Shown: positions 15,143-25,842, counted from the first letter of the stretch. The stretch is DNA of 61,354 bases from Alicyclobacillus pomorum DSM 14955 (GCF_000472905.1 NZ_AXAR01000001.1:365069-426422); one strand, 5' to 3'. Made by a program: numbers and translations. The notes: generated by a model not told the origin, from the letters alone.

Positions 15143-17548
15143 GTGGCGCGACAAATCCGCAAAGCGGGTGTCATTGGGGCTGGTGTCATGGGGGCAGCGA
15201 TTGCTGCACACCTGGCCAACGTCGGGATACCCGTGATTTTGTTGGACATTGTTCCAAAGGAACTCACACCAGACGAGGCAAAAAAAGGCCTGACCTTGGA
15301 CTCAAAGTCTGTTCGCAACCGGTTTGCTGCTAGGGGACTGGAAGCCGCACGGCGTGCGAAGCCAGCATCGTTCTATTCGCCGGCAGATGCTGAGCTCATT
15401 GAAATCGGAAATCTGGAAGACGACCTTCACAAGTTGAAACATTGTGATTGGGTGGTCGAAGCCGTTGTCGAAAACTTGGCTGTGAAACAACAACTGTTTG
15501 CCAAACTGGAAAATGTCGTCCACCCAGATGCCATCGTTAGTTCGAACACGTCGGGCATCTCCATCGCTGAGATGGTCAAGGACCGCGGCGCGTCGTTTCG
15601 CAAGCGCTTTCTCGGCACGCACTTTTTCAACCCTCCGCGCTATATGAAGTTGCTCGAAGTCATCCCCGGTCCAGATACGGACAGTGAGATTCTCGCTTTC
15701 ATGCGGTCGTTTGGAGAGCGGGTCCTCGGCAAAGGGGTCGTATTTGCCAAAGATACGCCGAACTTCATTGCAAATCGCATCGGTACGTACGGATTGCTGG
15801 TGACACTACAGGCGATGGAGAAGTATGGACTTGGCGTCGACGAAGTCGACGCAATCACCGGACCTGCCATGGGTCGCCCAAAGAGTGCGACGTTCCGCAC
15901 CCTGGATCTCGTGGGCTTGGACACGTTTGTTCACGTGGCGAAAAACGTACAGGCATCTGTCAGCGATTCGACGGAAAAAGCCGCATTTCAGGTGCCAGCG
16001 TACATCGAAAAGATGGTTGAAAACCGTTGGCTCGGAGAGAAGACCGGGCAAGGGTTCTTCCGTCGCGTGAAGACTGCGGAAGGCAAAGAGATTCTTGCGC
16101 TCGACTTGTCCACGTTGGAATACCGTCCGCGCAAGAAACTGAAATCGCCTTCGCTCGACGCGGCCAAAGCGGCCTCGGGAGCAGGTCGTAAAATCAAGGC
16201 GCTGGTCAGCGGAAGGGATCTGGCCTCCCAATTCGCATGGGAAGTCCTCAAGAAAGTCCTGCTCTATACCGCGGCGAAGCAAGAAGAAATTGCTGACGAC
16301 ATCGTCGCGGTGGACAACGCCATGAAGTGGGGCTTCAACTGGGAACTCGGACCGTATGAGACGTGGGATGCGATTGGCGTGAAAGAATCGGTGGAACGCA
16401 TGCGTGCGGAGGGGGAGACCATCCCGGCGTTTGTGGAGAATCTGCTCAGCTCCGGTAAGACATCGTTCTACGAGCGCCCGAACGGGGAAGTTCCGCGTTT
16501 CTACGTCGGCAGTGGCGAGTTCCGCACGGTGGAGGAACCCAAAGAGTACATTTCCCTCGCTCGCCTCAAAGAGCAAGGCAAAGTGGTGCGAAAGAATGCC
16601 GGTGCCAGCCTGATTGACATTGGCGATGGTGTCGCCTGCCTGGAGATTCACTCCTTGAAGCAGGCACTGGGTGTCGATGTCATTCAGATGATGGACTTTG
16701 CTGCACAAGAAGTGTCTGCGAACTGGGACGCGTTGGTCATTGCTGCAGAGGCCAAGAACTTCTGTGTTGGCGCGAACTTGGCCCTCATGCTCATGGAAGC
16801 GCAGGACGAAAACTGGGATGAGATCAACCACATCGTGAAGCAGACCCAGTACACGTTCCTGAAGCTCAAGTACCTCGACAAGCCCGTGGTGACCGCGCCC
16901 TATGCGATGGCTCTGGGTGGCGGTCTGGAGGTCGCCTATGCAGGACACAGGATTCAGGCGGCGGCGGAAAGTTACCTCGGTCTCGTCGAAGTGGGCGTTG
17001 GTTTGATTCCAGGCGGTGGCGGCAACAAGGAGTTGCTCATTCGCATGGTGGAAAACGTGCCGCAGAACATCGACGAACGGCTGGATCAATTTGTACGCAA
17101 GGCATTTGAAAACATCGCGCTCGCAAAAGTGTCCACCAGCGCGAAGGACGCCAAGGAACTCGGATATCTGCGCGATTCTGATGGAATCAGCGTGAATCGA
17201 GACTACCTTCTCTACGACGCGAAACAGGTAGCGCTGGGCATGGCAAAGTCCGGTTACGTGCGCAAGCATCCGAAGAAGATACCGGTCATTGGCGAAGCGG
17301 GCGCCGCGATGCTGAAAATGGGCGTCTACGGCATGAAGTTGAGCGGTTACATCTCTGAACACGACGAAAAAATTGCGAACCATTTGATTCGTGTGTTGAC
17401 TGGCGGATCCGTACCGCGTGGCACGCTTGTGACGGAACAGTACTTGTTAGATCTGGAGCGCGAAGCATTCCTCAGCTTGATTGGGGAACCGAAGACGCAG
17501 CAGCGCATGCAGTATATGCTCACCGCCGGCAAGCCATTGCGCAACTAG
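15143..17548 (+). CDS. fadN: 3-hydroxyacyl-CoA dehydrogenase / enoyl-CoA hydratase
   Basis: An 801-residue two-enzyme protein collinear with Bacillus FadN. The N-terminal Rossmann domain has GAGVMG at residues 11-16, the dehydrogenase active region follows with SSNTSG and [15 protein letters not shown], and a C-terminal enoyl-CoA hydratase (crotonase) half includes [13 protein letters not shown]. It catalyses hydration and NAD-dependent oxidation in beta-oxidation. The start GTG 15143 follows AGGAGGA. It is the first gene of fadN-fadA-fadE, with the thiolase start 41 bp downstream. The operator palindrome upstream suggests acyl-CoA-responsive repression. Confidence 0.95.
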   Translation: MARQIRKAGVIGAGVMGAAIAAHLANVGIPVILLDIVPKELTPDEAKKGLTLDSKSVRNRFAARGLEAARRAKPASFYSPADAELIEIGNLEDDLHKLKHCDWVVEAVVENLAVKQQLFAKLENVVHPDAIVSSNTSGISIAEMVKDRGASFRKRFLGTHFFNPPRYMKLLEVIPGPDTDSEILAFMRSFGERVLGKGVVFAKDTPNFIANRIGTYGLLVTLQAMEKYGLGVDEVDAITGPAMGRPKSATFRTLDLVGLDTFVHVAKNVQASVSDSTEKAAFQVPAYIEKMVENRWLGEKTGQGFFRRVKTAEGKEILALDLSTLEYRPRKKLKSPSLDAAKAASGAGRKIKALVSGRDLASQFAWEVLKKVLLYTAAKQEEIADDIVAVDNAMKWGFNWELGPYETWDAIGVKESVERMRAEGETIPAFVENLLSSGKTSFYERPNGEVPRFYVGSGEFRTVEEPKEYISLARLKEQGKVVRKNAGASLIDIGDGVACLEIHSLKQALGVDVIQMMDFAAQEVSANWDALVIAAEAKNFCVGANLALMLMEAQDENWDEINHIVKQTQYTFLKLKYLDKPVVTAPYAMALGGGLEVAYAGHRIQAAAESYLGLVEVGVGLIPGGGGNKELLIRMVENVPQNIDERLDQFVRKAFENIALAKVSTSAKDAKELGYLRDSDGISVNRDYLLYDAKQVALGMAKSGYVRKHPKKIPVIGEAGAAMLKMGVYGMKLSGYISEHDEKIANHLIRVLTGGSVPRGTLVTEQYLLDLEREAFLSLIGEPKTQQRMQYMLTAGKPLRN

Positions 17549-17588
17549 TCCGTGTAGCAACGATTTTCAGGGTAGGAGGGAAGATCCC

Positions 17589-18770
17589 GTGAGAGAAGCA
17601 GTGATTGTTGCCGGCGTACGAACACCTATCGGCAAAGCGCCGAAGGGCACACTCCGCAATACTCGCCCGGATGACTTGGGCGCATTGGTGGTTTCGGAGC
17701 TCATGAAGCGGGTGCCGCAGGTGTCGCCGGAGGACGTGGAAGACGTCGTGATGGGATGTGCAATCCCCGAGGCGGAACAGGGTATGAACGTGGCCCGGAT
17801 TATCGCCCTGCGAGCAGGGCTTCCGAACACAGTACCTGGCGTGACGGTGAACCGCTTTTGTTCTTCCGGGCTGCAGACGATTGCGATGGCCGCGCAACAG
17901 GTGATGACTGGGATGGCTGATGTGGTTATTGCCGGCGGGGTGGAGACCATGAGTCTCCTCCCGATGGGTGGGTATAACCTGTCCCCGAACCCGACGCTGG
18001 CCGAAACGTTCCCGGAAGTGTACATGTCCATGGGACATACCGCTGAACAGGTTGCAAGTCGCTTCGGCATCAGTCGTGAAGATCAGGACGCCTTCGCTCT
18101 TCGCAGCCATCAACGTGCTGCCGCTGCCATCGAGGCCGGCAAGTTCAAGGACGAAATTGTACCCGTACCGGTGAAGCACACGTACATCGACGACAACAAC
18201 AAACCGGTCCATCAAGAGTTTGTGTTTGACACCGATGAAGGTGTGCGCCGGGACACGTCCCTGGAAGCGTTGGCGAAGTTGCGGCCGGCATTTCGCGTCA
18301 ATGGTACCGTGACCGCGGGCAACTCGTCGCAGACCAGCGACGGAGCGGCCGCCGTGTTGGTTATGTCTGCGGATCGGGCGCTCGAATACGGGCTGAAGCC
18401 GCTGGCCGCCTTCCGTTCTTTTGCTGTCGCAGGGGTGGATCCCGACATCATGGGCGTCGGTCCCGTGGCCGCAGTTCCGAAAGCCCTCAAGCTCGCGGGA
18501 CTGTCGCTCTCCGACATCGACCTGATTGAGCTCAACGAAGCGTTTGCTTCGCAGGCGCTGCATGTGATTCGCACGCTGGAAATGGACGAAAACAAAGTCA
18601 ATGTCAACGGGGGCGCGATTGCACTCGGACATCCCTTGGGTTGCACGGGCGCTCGTTTAACGGTGTCCATTCTGAACGAACTGCAGCGTACAAACGGGCG
18701 TTACGGACTCGTCACCATGTGTATCGGCGGCGGCATGGGCGCTGCTGGGGTTTTTGAACGCATATCCTGA
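17589..18770 (+). CDS. fadA: Acetyl-CoA C-acyltransferase (thiolase)
   Basis: A 393-residue thiolase starting at GTG 17589 after GGAGGG. The acyl-accepting cysteine is in NRFCSSGLQ (Cys 91), with the C-terminal catalytic motifs [17 protein letters not shown] and [12 protein letters not shown]. It performs the last, thiolytic step of beta-oxidation. Length and order match Bacillus fadA between fadN and fadE. Confidence 0.95.
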   Translation: MREAVIVAGVRTPIGKAPKGTLRNTRPDDLGALVVSELMKRVPQVSPEDVEDVVMGCAIPEAEQGMNVARIIALRAGLPNTVPGVTVNRFCSSGLQTIAMAAQQVMTGMADVVIAGGVETMSLLPMGGYNLSPNPTLAETFPEVYMSMGHTAEQVASRFGISREDQDAFALRSHQRAAAAIEAGKFKDEIVPVPVKHTYIDDNNKPVHQEFVFDTDEGVRRDTSLEALAKLRPAFRVNGTVTAGNSSQTSDGAAAVLVMSADRALEYGLKPLAAFRSFAVAGVDPDIMGVGPVAAVPKALKLAGLSLSDIDLIELNEAFASQALHVIRTLEMDENKVNVNGGAIALGHPLGCTGARLTVSILNELQRTNGRYGLVTMCIGGGMGAAGVFERIS

Positions 18771-18808
18771 CACCACGCCTGCGAGCAGGCGCAGAGGAGG
18801 AACCACTG

Positions 18809-20581
18809 ATGAGTACGACGGAACAACAACTGACCAAGGGTGGCGCGTTTCTGATTGAGGAGACCACACCGGAGCGCGTCTTCACCCCCGAAGATTTCAC
18901 GAAGGAACACCAGATGATTGCAGAGACCACGCGTCAGTTTGTCGAGGGCGAAGTGATCCCGAACCAGGAGACCCTGGAGCACCAGGACTGGGAACTCACG
19001 GTCAAATTGCTCCGCAAAGCCGGCGAACTCGGCTTGTTGGCGGCCGACGTACCGGAAGAGTACGACGGACTCGGCGCGGACAAAGTGACCTCGGCGCTGA
19101 TTACCGAGTATCTGACACGCGGCGGATCGTTTGCGTTGAGTCACGGCGCGCACGTGGGGATTGGCTCTTTGCCGATTGTCTTTTTCGGCACCGAGGAACA
19201 GCGCAAAAAATACCTTCCGGCACTGGCGAGCGGTGAGAAAATTGCGGCGTACGCGCTGACCGAGCCAGGATCTGGTTCGGACGCGTTGGGCGCGAAGACT
19301 GTCGCGAAACTGTCGGACGACGGAAAGTACTACATCCTCAACGGCACAAAGCAGTTCATCACGAACTCCGCGTTCGCGGACGTCTTCGTGGTCTACGCAA
19401 AAATCGATGGGGAGAAATTCTCCGCATTCATCGTCGAGCGCGACTTTCCGGGGGTTTCCACGGGCGTGGAAGAGAAGAAGATGGGCATTAAGGCCTCTTC
19501 CACCCGCCAACTCATTCTGGAAGATGCCAAGGTGCCGGTGGAGAACCTGCTTGGCGAACCAGGTCGCGGTCATGTGATTGCGTTCAACATCCTCAACATC
19601 GGCCGTTACAAGTTGGCCGTTGGCTGCGTGGGAGGCATGAAGGCAGCGCTTGAGACGGCTGTCAAGTACGCGAAGGAACGCAAGCAGTTCCAGACCGCCA
19701 TCGCGAATTTCCCGCTCATCCAACAAAAGATTGCCAACATGAACATCAAAGCGTACGTCACGGAGAGCATGTGCTACCGTTCTACGGGCGATATCGACAA
19801 GCAACTCGAATCCCTCGGCGGCAGCGCAGACGGCCGCACGGTCGCGAAGGCCATTGAGGAGTACGCGCTGGAATGCTCCGTGAACAAGGTGTACGCGTCA
19901 GAGGCACTCGACTACGTCGTGGACGAGACGGTTCAGATTTTCGGCGGGGCAGGGTTCATTCAGGACTACCCAGCGGAACGGATGTACCGCGATTCCCGAA
20001 TCAACCGCATCTTCGAGGGCACGAACGAAATCAACCGCTTGATTATCCCGGACATGTTGCTGCGCAAGGCGATGAAGGGCGAATTGCCGTTGTTGCAAGC
20101 GGCGCAAGGTCTGCAGGAAGAACTGATGGGCATGCTCCCGATGGCGGACGAGTCCGAGACGCTCGGTGCGGAAAAGCATCTGCTTCGCATGGCGAAGAAA
20201 ATCTTCCTGTTCGTAGGCGGTACAGCGGTTCAGAAGTACATGCAAGCGCTGAAGAACGAGCAGGAGATTCTTGCGAACCTCGCAGATATCATCATCGAAA
20301 TCTACGCCATGGAAAGTGCGATTGCACGCGCCTTGAAGTCTGTGGAAGCTGGTAAGGATGCCGAAAACAAACTCGACATGGTGAAGGTCTACGTACCGGA
20401 AGCCATGAGCCGGATTGAGAGCTACGCCCGCGAAGTGCTGGCTTCGATGGAGGAAGGTGACGCACTGCGTACGCAATTGGCGGTGTTGCGCAAACTGACT
20501 CGGTTCCAACCGGTGAACTCGAAAGTATTGAAACGTCGGATTGCGGCGCGCGTCATCGAGGCGGAGAAATACCTCGCCTGA
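18809..20581 (+). CDS. fadE: Acyl-CoA dehydrogenase
   Basis: A 590-residue flavoprotein of the FadE type. The FAD-binding segments [12 protein letters not shown] and the following [12 protein letters not shown] are visible, as is the C-terminal [20 protein letters not shown] motif. After about residue 400 an additional helical C-terminal region is present, typical of the longer Bacillus FadE (about 594 residues). It introduces the first double bond in beta-oxidation. The GAGGAGG-like site AGAGGAGG precedes the ATG. A strong hairpin 115 bp downstream ends the operon. Confidence 0.95.
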   Translation: MSTTEQQLTKGGAFLIEETTPERVFTPEDFTKEHQMIAETTRQFVEGEVIPNQETLEHQDWELTVKLLRKAGELGLLAADVPEEYDGLGADKVTSALITEYLTRGGSFALSHGAHVGIGSLPIVFFGTEEQRKKYLPALASGEKIAAYALTEPGSGSDALGAKTVAKLSDDGKYYILNGTKQFITNSAFADVFVVYAKIDGEKFSAFIVERDFPGVSTGVEEKKMGIKASSTRQLILEDAKVPVENLLGEPGRGHVIAFNILNIGRYKLAVGCVGGMKAALETAVKYAKERKQFQTAIANFPLIQQKIANMNIKAYVTESMCYRSTGDIDKQLESLGGSADGRTVAKAIEEYALECSVNKVYASEALDYVVDETVQIFGGAGFIQDYPAERMYRDSRINRIFEGTNEINRLIIPDMLLRKAMKGELPLLQAAQGLQEELMGMLPMADESETLGAEKHLLRMAKKIFLFVGGTAVQKYMQALKNEQEILANLADIIIEIYAMESAIARALKSVEAGKDAENKLDMVKVYVPEAMSRIESYAREVLASMEEGDALRTQLAVLRKLTRFQPVNSKVLKRRIAARVIEAEKYLA

Positions 20582-20696
20582 TCCAGGTGTTGCGTGGCGG
20601 AGCGCTGATGTCTGCTTCGCCTACCAAACCCTGACACAGAGACGTGTCTGCACCTGTAACCAACCGTTACCGTAAACGGCAGTCATGCCAATTCAA

Positions 20697-20749
20697 AAGC
20701 CATGGAATCTATGAAGTGCTCCTTCATACATTCCATGGCTTCTTTGATT
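20697..20749 (+). terminator. Terminator of the fadNAE operon
   Basis: A 20-bp stem with one mismatch (20697-20716 with 20722-20741), a 5-nt loop TGCTC, and the T-rich tail CTTTGATTT. Confidence 0.82.
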
Positions 20750-20845
20750 TGGTAGCGCTGCAACACAACATCACCGCTCAGGGCCGAATATGGCTAAAAA
20801 CGGCCATCCCATTCTTCTGGAAGGTCCTGAAACTTGATTGATGTT

Positions 20846-20896
20846 GAGCGATTTGCAAAATTCCTTTAGAGCTGTTCGTTGTTTTGCAAATCGCTG
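20846..20896. repeat. Inverted pair of dispersed element (copies 3 and 4)
   Basis: GCGATTTGCAAAA (20848-20860) and its exact reverse complement TTTTGCAAATCGC (20882-20894), separated by 21 bp. It sits just beyond the stop codon of the minus-strand gene at 20900, so it could also form a hairpin in that transcript's 3' end. Confidence 0.6.
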
Positions 20897-20899
20897 ATA

Positions 20900-21181
20900 C
20901 TAAGCCATCCCGAATTCCAACGCGCGAACTGGTTTGATATCAAATTCTTGCTTCATTGGAACTGCACTCAATAATGCGCATACAGAAGTTAAATCATTCG
21001 CTTCCACAAGAAAATAAAAAACGTGATCAGGATGCCCCATGACAGCAAAATGCACTTTTACTCCTAACTCTTTACACCGCTCAGGAATGGATGGAGCAAA
21101 TTCCTGTAATGCCTGTCTGATCTCTTCGTTGTACATTCCGCAGTTATCAACATGGTGCCTCGCAGTCACATGAAACAGCAT
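20900..21181 (-). CDS. Small alpha/beta protein of unknown function
   Basis: A 93-residue soluble protein starting at ATG 21181, with AAGGAG about 11 bases upstream. It begins MLFHVTARHHVDNC and has a beta-alpha-beta pattern resembling small dimeric alpha/beta-barrel (DUF3303/GYD-like) proteins; that resemblance is by eye only. Base composition is more AT-rich than the neighbours, with codons such as CAA, AAA and TTC frequent, which may indicate transfer. It is flanked by dispersed TTGCAAA elements. Function unknown. Confidence 0.6.
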   Translation of the reverse strand: MLFHVTARHHVDNCGMYNEEIRQALQEFAPSIPERCKELGVKVHFAVMGHPDHVFYFLVEANDLTSVCALLSAVPMKQEFDIKPVRALEFGMA

Positions 21182-21230
21182 GAAGTACCACTCTCCTTTG
21201 CAAATTCCTCCTGAACCAGGTGTTCGTCGT

Positions 21231-21247
21231 GATTTTGCAAACCGCTG
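21231..21247. repeat. Dispersed element, copy 5
   Basis: GATTTTGCAAACCGCTG, in reverse orientation CAGCGGTTTGCAAAATC. It matches the CAGCG-ATTTGCAAAATC consensus with one change. Confidence 0.5.
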
Positions 21248-21363
21248 ACTTCATTCTGATGTTCGATACATACTTTTTCAATGATTTTCTGTTTCATCAT
21301 TGGTGTATCGCCTTCTTGTATCAATTCGTGAAGATCTGGTTCTGCATAAGGTACCCACAAAAA

Positions 21364-21411
21364 GGGGCTGTCCCAAAACCCATCGTAAGATGGGGGGAGG
21401 GGACAGCTCCC
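21364..21411. repeat. Nested inverted repeat (possible mobile-element remnant or terminator)
   Basis: The outer arms GGGGCTGTCCC (21364-21374) and GGGGACAGCTCCC (21399-21411) pair with one bulge. The inner arms CCCATC / GATGGG enclose the loop GTAA. The outer arm, followed by AAAA, resembles the ends of some Firmicute insertion sequences, but no transposase is nearby. Confidence 0.5.
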
Positions 21412-21581
21412 AATTTCTTGTGGTTCTAGGCGTTTGTACCACATGTGGACCATGCACTAAAACCGCGCGAGATCCGTCTCTGTTTTCGAGTACGGTGCCA
21501 CATAGACATCCAACCAGGCCTGCGGTAGACTTTCAGTAAGCATGCAGACGGTGTTCAAAACGGGCCCGGGGAGGGACAGCG

Positions 21582-21845
21582 ATGATGGTTCCTGAACATT
21601 CGATGGCATGGATTGCGGGGGTGTTTCCGCTCCTCTCCATCATCATACCGTTCGCGTTGTACTACTGGTTGCAGCGAGCCTGGATATGCACACTGGTTAT
21701 TCTAGCAGGAACTTTGGCAGCGCTGGCGTTTGTTTTCACGTTCCATTTTTGGCCGTGGCTCTTGCTATATCTGTTTTTGTGCTGGCTGGCCTGTTGGGCC
21801 GCGCACATGGTCAAGACAGGACAGTTGTTTCCGAAAGCGCGTTGA
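21582..21845 (+). CDS. Small integral membrane protein
   Basis: An 87-residue protein almost wholly hydrophobic, with three likely helices (about 8-27, 33-51 and 54-73). GGGGAGGGA lies six bases before ATG 21582. The pattern FPLLSIIIPFALYYWL with a later aromatic-rich FHFWPWLLLY resembles DUF2651-type small membrane proteins of Bacillus, which have no known function. It converges on the LysM/3D gene with only 20 bp between the stops. Confidence 0.65.
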   Translation: MMVPEHSMAWIAGVFPLLSIIIPFALYYWLQRAWICTLVILAGTLAALAFVFTFHFWPWLLLYLFLCWLACWAAHMVKTGQLFPKAR

Positions 21846-21865
21846 CATCATGTCTCTGGACATTG

Positions 21866-22585
21866 CTACACGTTGTTTGGAGGCGTGTACCAGTCTGGAA
21901 GAATGTACACTGGAACGTTGTGTTTCACTCCAAAGTCGCGGGCAAACGACACGTTGTCGTAGTAGACGTCTATATGATTGCCCACAATCGCGCCGCCCGT
22001 ATCCTCCGCAACGCGGAACCCGACGCCAGGAATGTATAGCTTGCTGCCATATGGAATGATGCGCGGATCTACCGCCACCGTGACACCCTGAAGTGCTCTC
22101 GTCCCGATGGACGTGATGCCGAACCCTGGATCTCCCGGCCGTTTCCCGGTCGATTCATATCCCGCCGTATAGGCGGTGACGGTGCAGAAGAGAAGCTTGG
22201 TGCCCGTCGGCATCAACTTTGGCCGCGCGCCGCGAGACGCTAGGACTTCCTTCCGATTTAATACAATACGACGTGAGTCGGTCTCATCCGTTGGGGTCAT
22301 TGCAGTGTATGTGAGGTGCTGACCAACATGTAACTGTGTTGGGTTTGACACGTGGTTCAGCTGCATGAGGTTTTCTACGGTGACACCTAATTTTTTAGAT
22401 AAACCCCATAATGTGTCGCCTGGATGAACCGTGTACACCTGGGTCGCAACCGTTCTGAATCGAGCGACCAGCGTGTCAAATTTCTGCGGTACCGGATACA
22501 TCGCGCTCGCAAAGCACATCCAGGGAGTCAATAGAAAGACGACAGCGGCGGTTAACCACGCAAGTTCGGCTCGACGCATTCGCAT
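21866..22585 (-). CDS. Exported LysM and 3D-domain cell-wall protein
   Basis: A 239-residue protein starting at ATG 22585, where GAGGAGA and GGAGAG lie upstream. It has a signal peptide (to about FASA, residue 28), one LysM domain (YTVHPGDTLWGLSKKLGV, about 50-92) that binds peptidoglycan, and a C-terminal 3D domain (about 150-235) with the conserved Asp residues in VAVDPRIIPYG and EDTGGAIVGNHIDVYY. 3D domains resemble the lytic transglycosylase MltA core and occur in Bacillus YocH, Rpf-like and YuiC proteins. It is probably a cell-wall lytic enzyme. The open frame continues upstream over the nfo terminator to 22828, but that part lacks sense as protein. Confidence 0.87.
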   Translation of the reverse strand: MRMRRAELAWLTAAVVFLLTPWMCFASAMYPVPQKFDTLVARFRTVATQVYTVHPGDTLWGLSKKLGVTVENLMQLNHVSNPTQLHVGQHLTYTAMTPTDETDSRRIVLNRKEVLASRGARPKLMPTGTKLLFCTVTAYTAGYESTGKRPGDPGFGITSIGTRALQGVTVAVDPRIIPYGSKLYIPGVGFRVAEDTGGAIVGNHIDVYYDNVSFARDFGVKHNVPVYILPDWYTPPNNV

Positions 22586-22673
22586 CAACTCTCCGTCTCC
22601 TCTCATCTCTATCAATGCGTTGCTATCTACCAGCATGGACAGGGAGACGGAAAGATAAACCTCAGGTAGGCAC

Positions 22674-22711
22674 AAAAAAACACCGCTCGCCAACATCCGT
22701 AGGCGGCGGTG
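22674..22711 (-). terminator. Terminator of nfo
   Basis: On the minus strand, the stem CACCGCCGCC / GGCG-A-GCGGTG with one bulged base is followed by seven T. It lies just downstream of the endonuclease IV stop codon. Confidence 0.82.
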
Positions 22712-22733
22712 ATAGAGAGGCTGATGAGGTACT

Positions 22734-23588
22734 TCAGCGGCCAAGCAGGAGGTCAATTTCCGAGCGGTACTTGCCGCCAGGCGTCTCCAGAATCTGTGGA
22801 ATCTCCTTGAGTGCCTCGTGGTGGACAATGCGCCGAATCGCTTCTAGTCCGAGAGAGCCTTCACCGATATTGGCGTGCCTATCCTTGTGAGATTGAAACG
22901 GCGTCTTCGAATCGTTAATGTGTGCCACCTTCAGCCGGTCCAGTCCGATGACGTCGTCAAACTTCTGCAGGAACCCGTCAAAGTCGTTGACGATATCGTA
23001 TCCAAAGCTGTAGTTGTGGCAGGTGTCAATGCACACGCCCAGCTTTTCCTTGTGTTTGACCAGCGAAATGATTTCCGCGATTTGCTCCAGCGAGTTTCCC
23101 ACTTTGGATCCGTCTCCTGCCATGGTCTCCAGGCAAATCGTCACCTTCTCTTCACCCGTCAGAATCCCGTTGAGGGCTTCCGCAATCCGCTTGATGGCGT
23201 ACGCCTCTCCTTCACCCACGTGGCTTCCAGGGTGCATGACGATGTACCGAAAGCCAAGGTACTCCACGCGCTGAATCTCTTCGGTGAGCACAGATATACC
23301 GTATTCCCATGTGTCTTCTTTCGGACTGGCCAGATTCACCAGGTACGACAGATGCACGACTGGGTCCTCAATGCCATGCTCGGCCATCAAGGCGAGCCCT
23401 TCGTCGCGGTTGAAGTCTTCAATCGGGCGGGCCTTTCCGCCTCTGTTGCTGCGTGTATAGATCATGAAGGTATTTGCATCATAAGAAATGGTTTCTTCTA
23501 CAGCGGCCAACAGACCTGTTTTTGCGATGGACACGTTGGCGCCGAGGTAAATGCCTTTTTCTGTGTCATAGGTTCGCGGCGACGTCAT
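22734..23588 (-). CDS. nfo: Deoxyribonuclease IV (AP endonuclease)
   Basis: A 284-residue TIM-barrel endonuclease starting at ATG 23588 behind GAGGAGG. Recognisable zinc-site segments include VHLSYLVNLAS, MHPGSHVGEGEA, ICLETMAGDG, CIDTCHNYSFGYD and AHINDSKTPFQSHKDRHANIGEG. It cuts DNA 5' to abasic sites in base-excision repair. In B. subtilis nfo (yqfS) belongs to the same general neighbourhood as yqgE-pbpA, echoed here by the PBP2 gene that diverges from it and the MFS gene further on. Confidence 0.95.
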   Translation of the reverse strand: MTSPRTYDTEKGIYLGANVSIAKTGLLAAVEETISYDANTFMIYTRSNRGGKARPIEDFNRDEGLALMAEHGIEDPVVHLSYLVNLASPKEDTWEYGISVLTEEIQRVEYLGFRYIVMHPGSHVGEGEAYAIKRIAEALNGILTGEEKVTICLETMAGDGSKVGNSLEQIAEIISLVKHKEKLGVCIDTCHNYSFGYDIVNDFDGFLQKFDDVIGLDRLKVAHINDSKTPFQSHKDRHANIGEGSLGLEAIRRIVHHEALKEIPQILETPGGKYRSEIDLLLGR

Positions 23589-23742
23589 ACAGAAAGCCTC
23601 CTCAACGGTGGGATACTTGTCTAGCATACCAACTTTTCAACATAGAGGAAAACCCGGTTTGGAGCCGAGGCGGATGGCGCGACTCACCTGGATATCGGGC
23701 GCCGTGGGCAAGTGGTTGCGACAGAAGAAAGGGGGGATGCAC

Positions 23743-25842
23743 GTGGACAAAGAGGAATATCCGAGAATCGGGCGGGTTCGCGTTGTGTACGGCATCATTT
23801 TTCTTGCGTTGTCCTCTCTCATCATGCGACTTGGCTACTTGCAGATTGCCCGTGGCGCCGACTTTCGCGTACAGGCTCACACCACAATGTTGTCCCGCAT
23901 GTCCGTGTTGCCGTCTCGCGGTTGGATCTACGACGCCAACGGCGTGCTGTTGGCCTACAGCAAGCCCTCTTTTTCGATTTCACTCACTCGACTCAACGCG
24001 CACAAACAGAACTTTGTGGACATCGCGAAGACCCTGGCTCCGGTACTGGGGATGACCCCGAAGCAATTTCTCGGATTGCTGAACAATGACACGAACAAGA
24101 ATCAATCACAAGTCGAGCTGTACGACAATGCGAATGAGCAACAGGTGTCGTTTGTCCGGGAACATCAGTCAGACCTGCCAGGCGTGCACGTGGAGGTTGT
24201 CCCACAGCGTGTCTACAAGTACGGAGGACTCGCTGGACAGGTCCTTGGCTACGTTGGGAAACAATCGGACAGAGATAGGCCGAAGTACGCGGCCAAGCAC
24301 TACGGCATCCATCAACTGGTGGGAAAGGATGGTGTCGAACTCCAATACGAAAGCCTGTTGCAGGGGCAGCCTGGATATCGCTTGGTGCAGACCAACACAC
24401 TCGGTGTGCCCATCAAGGACCTGGGGCTTCATCCAGCACCTGCGGCGGGCAGCACCTTGCAGTTGACGATTGACTCGACGTTGCAGGCCTATGCGCAGCA
24501 AATTGTCCTGGACACCCTGAAGGCCGTCCGCGCCAAGCATCATTACAATCCCAAAGAAGCCAGCGCCATCCTGATGAATCCGAACGACGGATCCGTCCTC
24601 GCTCTGGTCAGTTACCCGTATTACAATCCGCAGTGGTTCATGGACCAGAAGACGTTGCAGAAGCACTTGGGCTACGTCTGGGATCCAGTGCAGACCCCGA
24701 CGCTTAACCACGTCATCGCGAGCCGCCATCCGCCGGGGTCCACTGTGAAACCTGTGAACTTGCTCGCCGCGCTGACAGAGGGTGTTATCACGCCGCATAC
24801 CACCATATCCGATCCGGGTTACGCCGTGGTCGGCACGTACAGGGCCAAGGACGATAGCTTCGCAGGACACGGCCAGGTGGATCCGGTGAAGGCGTTGCAG
24901 GTATCCTGCGATACATTTTTCTACCACGTGGGGATGTGGCTTGCAGACTGGTGGGGCGGACCTCCTGCAGGGCAAACCGTGGCAGAGTGGTTGTGGCGAG
25001 GACACGTGAAAGGGCTAAACACGCTGTTCCATTGGGAGACCTTGTTCGGACTCGGCAAGAGAACGGGCATTGACCTGCCGGGAGAAGCGCTTGGATCATT
25101 CTTTCAGGACGACGCCAGCAGGGGACGGGCCATCCCCTACAACCTGGATGAGGCCATGCGAGCGATAGATACCCAAGGGTATTACCGGAACAACTCTGTA
25201 TTGTATGACAATGCGGCAGCGGCGATTGGCCAGATGCAGCAGTTCACGCCCATCCAGTTGGCTCAGTACGTGTCCACCTTGGCGAACGGTGGCAGGCGAA
25301 TTCAACCCCACGTGCTGAAGACGGTCTATCCGTCGGGCGTCGTTCCAGCCAAAGATGCCAAAGGCCAAGTGGTGCAGCCGAAAGTTCTCGGGACCATCCA
25401 CATCAACCGACAGTACCTGAACATCGTGAAACGGGGGATGTACGACGTCGTAAACACGCTTGGCGGGACTGCGTACGGATCTTTCTACAACGCGCCGTAC
25501 AAAGCGGCGGGAAAGACCGGCACGGCACAAGTGGGCACAGGAAGGGAAGACACATCGGTGTTCATGGCGTACGCCCCTGCGGACCATCCAGAAGTGGCCG
25601 TTGCGGTCATGGTTCCGGGAGGTGGCAGCAGCTACGACACCGCAGTGCCCATGGCTCGGCAATTGTTGGACGTCTACTTCAAGGAACACCACGCACCGTT
25701 CTTTGCTCGGTCGGAGTGGATTGAAGCCACCGGTCCCCCACCGAACTGGTTTCAAATGCCCGCTTTCTTGGAAACAGAAGCGGCGGTAGGTTACCCATCG
25801 AAATCATCAAAAAATAGGATAGATTCTGGAGGCGTCTCTTGA
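23743..25842 (+). CDS. Penicillin-binding protein 2-type transpeptidase
   Basis: A class B PBP of about 700 residues. A short cytoplasmic tail and a single membrane anchor (VVYGIIFLALSSLIMRL) are followed by the dimerisation region (about 40-200) and the transpeptidase domain. The catalytic motifs are the serine in PPGSTVKP (SxxK), SCD (SxN equivalent) and KTGTAQ. It cross-links peptidoglycan, most likely with the elongation machinery (PbpA/MrdA type). Start choice is open: GTG 23743 follows a G-rich AAAGGGGGG; ATG 23737 and ATG 23674 are alternatives giving a longer tail. A hairpin terminator overlaps the stop. Confidence 0.9.
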   Translation: MDKEEYPRIGRVRVVYGIIFLALSSLIMRLGYLQIARGADFRVQAHTTMLSRMSVLPSRGWIYDANGVLLAYSKPSFSISLTRLNAHKQNFVDIAKTLAPVLGMTPKQFLGLLNNDTNKNQSQVELYDNANEQQVSFVREHQSDLPGVHVEVVPQRVYKYGGLAGQVLGYVGKQSDRDRPKYAAKHYGIHQLVGKDGVELQYESLLQGQPGYRLVQTNTLGVPIKDLGLHPAPAAGSTLQLTIDSTLQAYAQQIVLDTLKAVRAKHHYNPKEASAILMNPNDGSVLALVSYPYYNPQWFMDQKTLQKHLGYVWDPVQTPTLNHVIASRHPPGSTVKPVNLLAALTEGVITPHTTISDPGYAVVGTYRAKDDSFAGHGQVDPVKALQVSCDTFFYHVGMWLADWWGGPPAGQTVAEWLWRGHVKGLNTLFHWETLFGLGKRTGIDLPGEALGSFFQDDASRGRAIPYNLDEAMRAIDTQGYYRNNSVLYDNAAAAIGQMQQFTPIQLAQYVSTLANGGRRIQPHVLKTVYPSGVVPAKDAKGQVVQPKVLGTIHINRQYLNIVKRGMYDVVNTLGGTAYGSFYNAPYKAAGKTGTAQVGTGREDTSVFMAYAPADHPEVAVAVMVPGGGSSYDTAVPMARQLLDVYFKEHHAPFFARSEWIEATGPPPNWFQMPAFLETEAAVGYPSKSSKNRIDSGGVS

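Larger units (their letters stand above)
20582..20899. other. Intergenic stretch after fadE
   Basis: No gene is seen in these 318 bases. They hold the fad terminator hairpin at 20697-20749 and an inverted pair of the dispersed TTGCAAA element at 20846-20896. Confidence 0.6.
21182..21581. other. Intergenic stretch with repeats and a nested hairpin
   Basis: About 400 bases without a convincing gene. It holds a TTGCAAA element (21231-21247) and a nested hairpin (21364-21411). A minus-strand frame at 21166-21453 crosses both but has no ribosome site and is not called. Confidence 0.5.

Noticed and set aside
15806-17383. Long (525-residue) open frame opposite fadN
   Set aside because: It is a GC-driven antisense frame; fadN on the other strand has full family motifs and a strong ribosome site.
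21166-21453. 95-residue minus-strand frame upstream of the gene at 20900
   Set aside because: It has no ribosome site at its start, crosses a dispersed intergenic element and a nested hairpin, and resembles no protein family.
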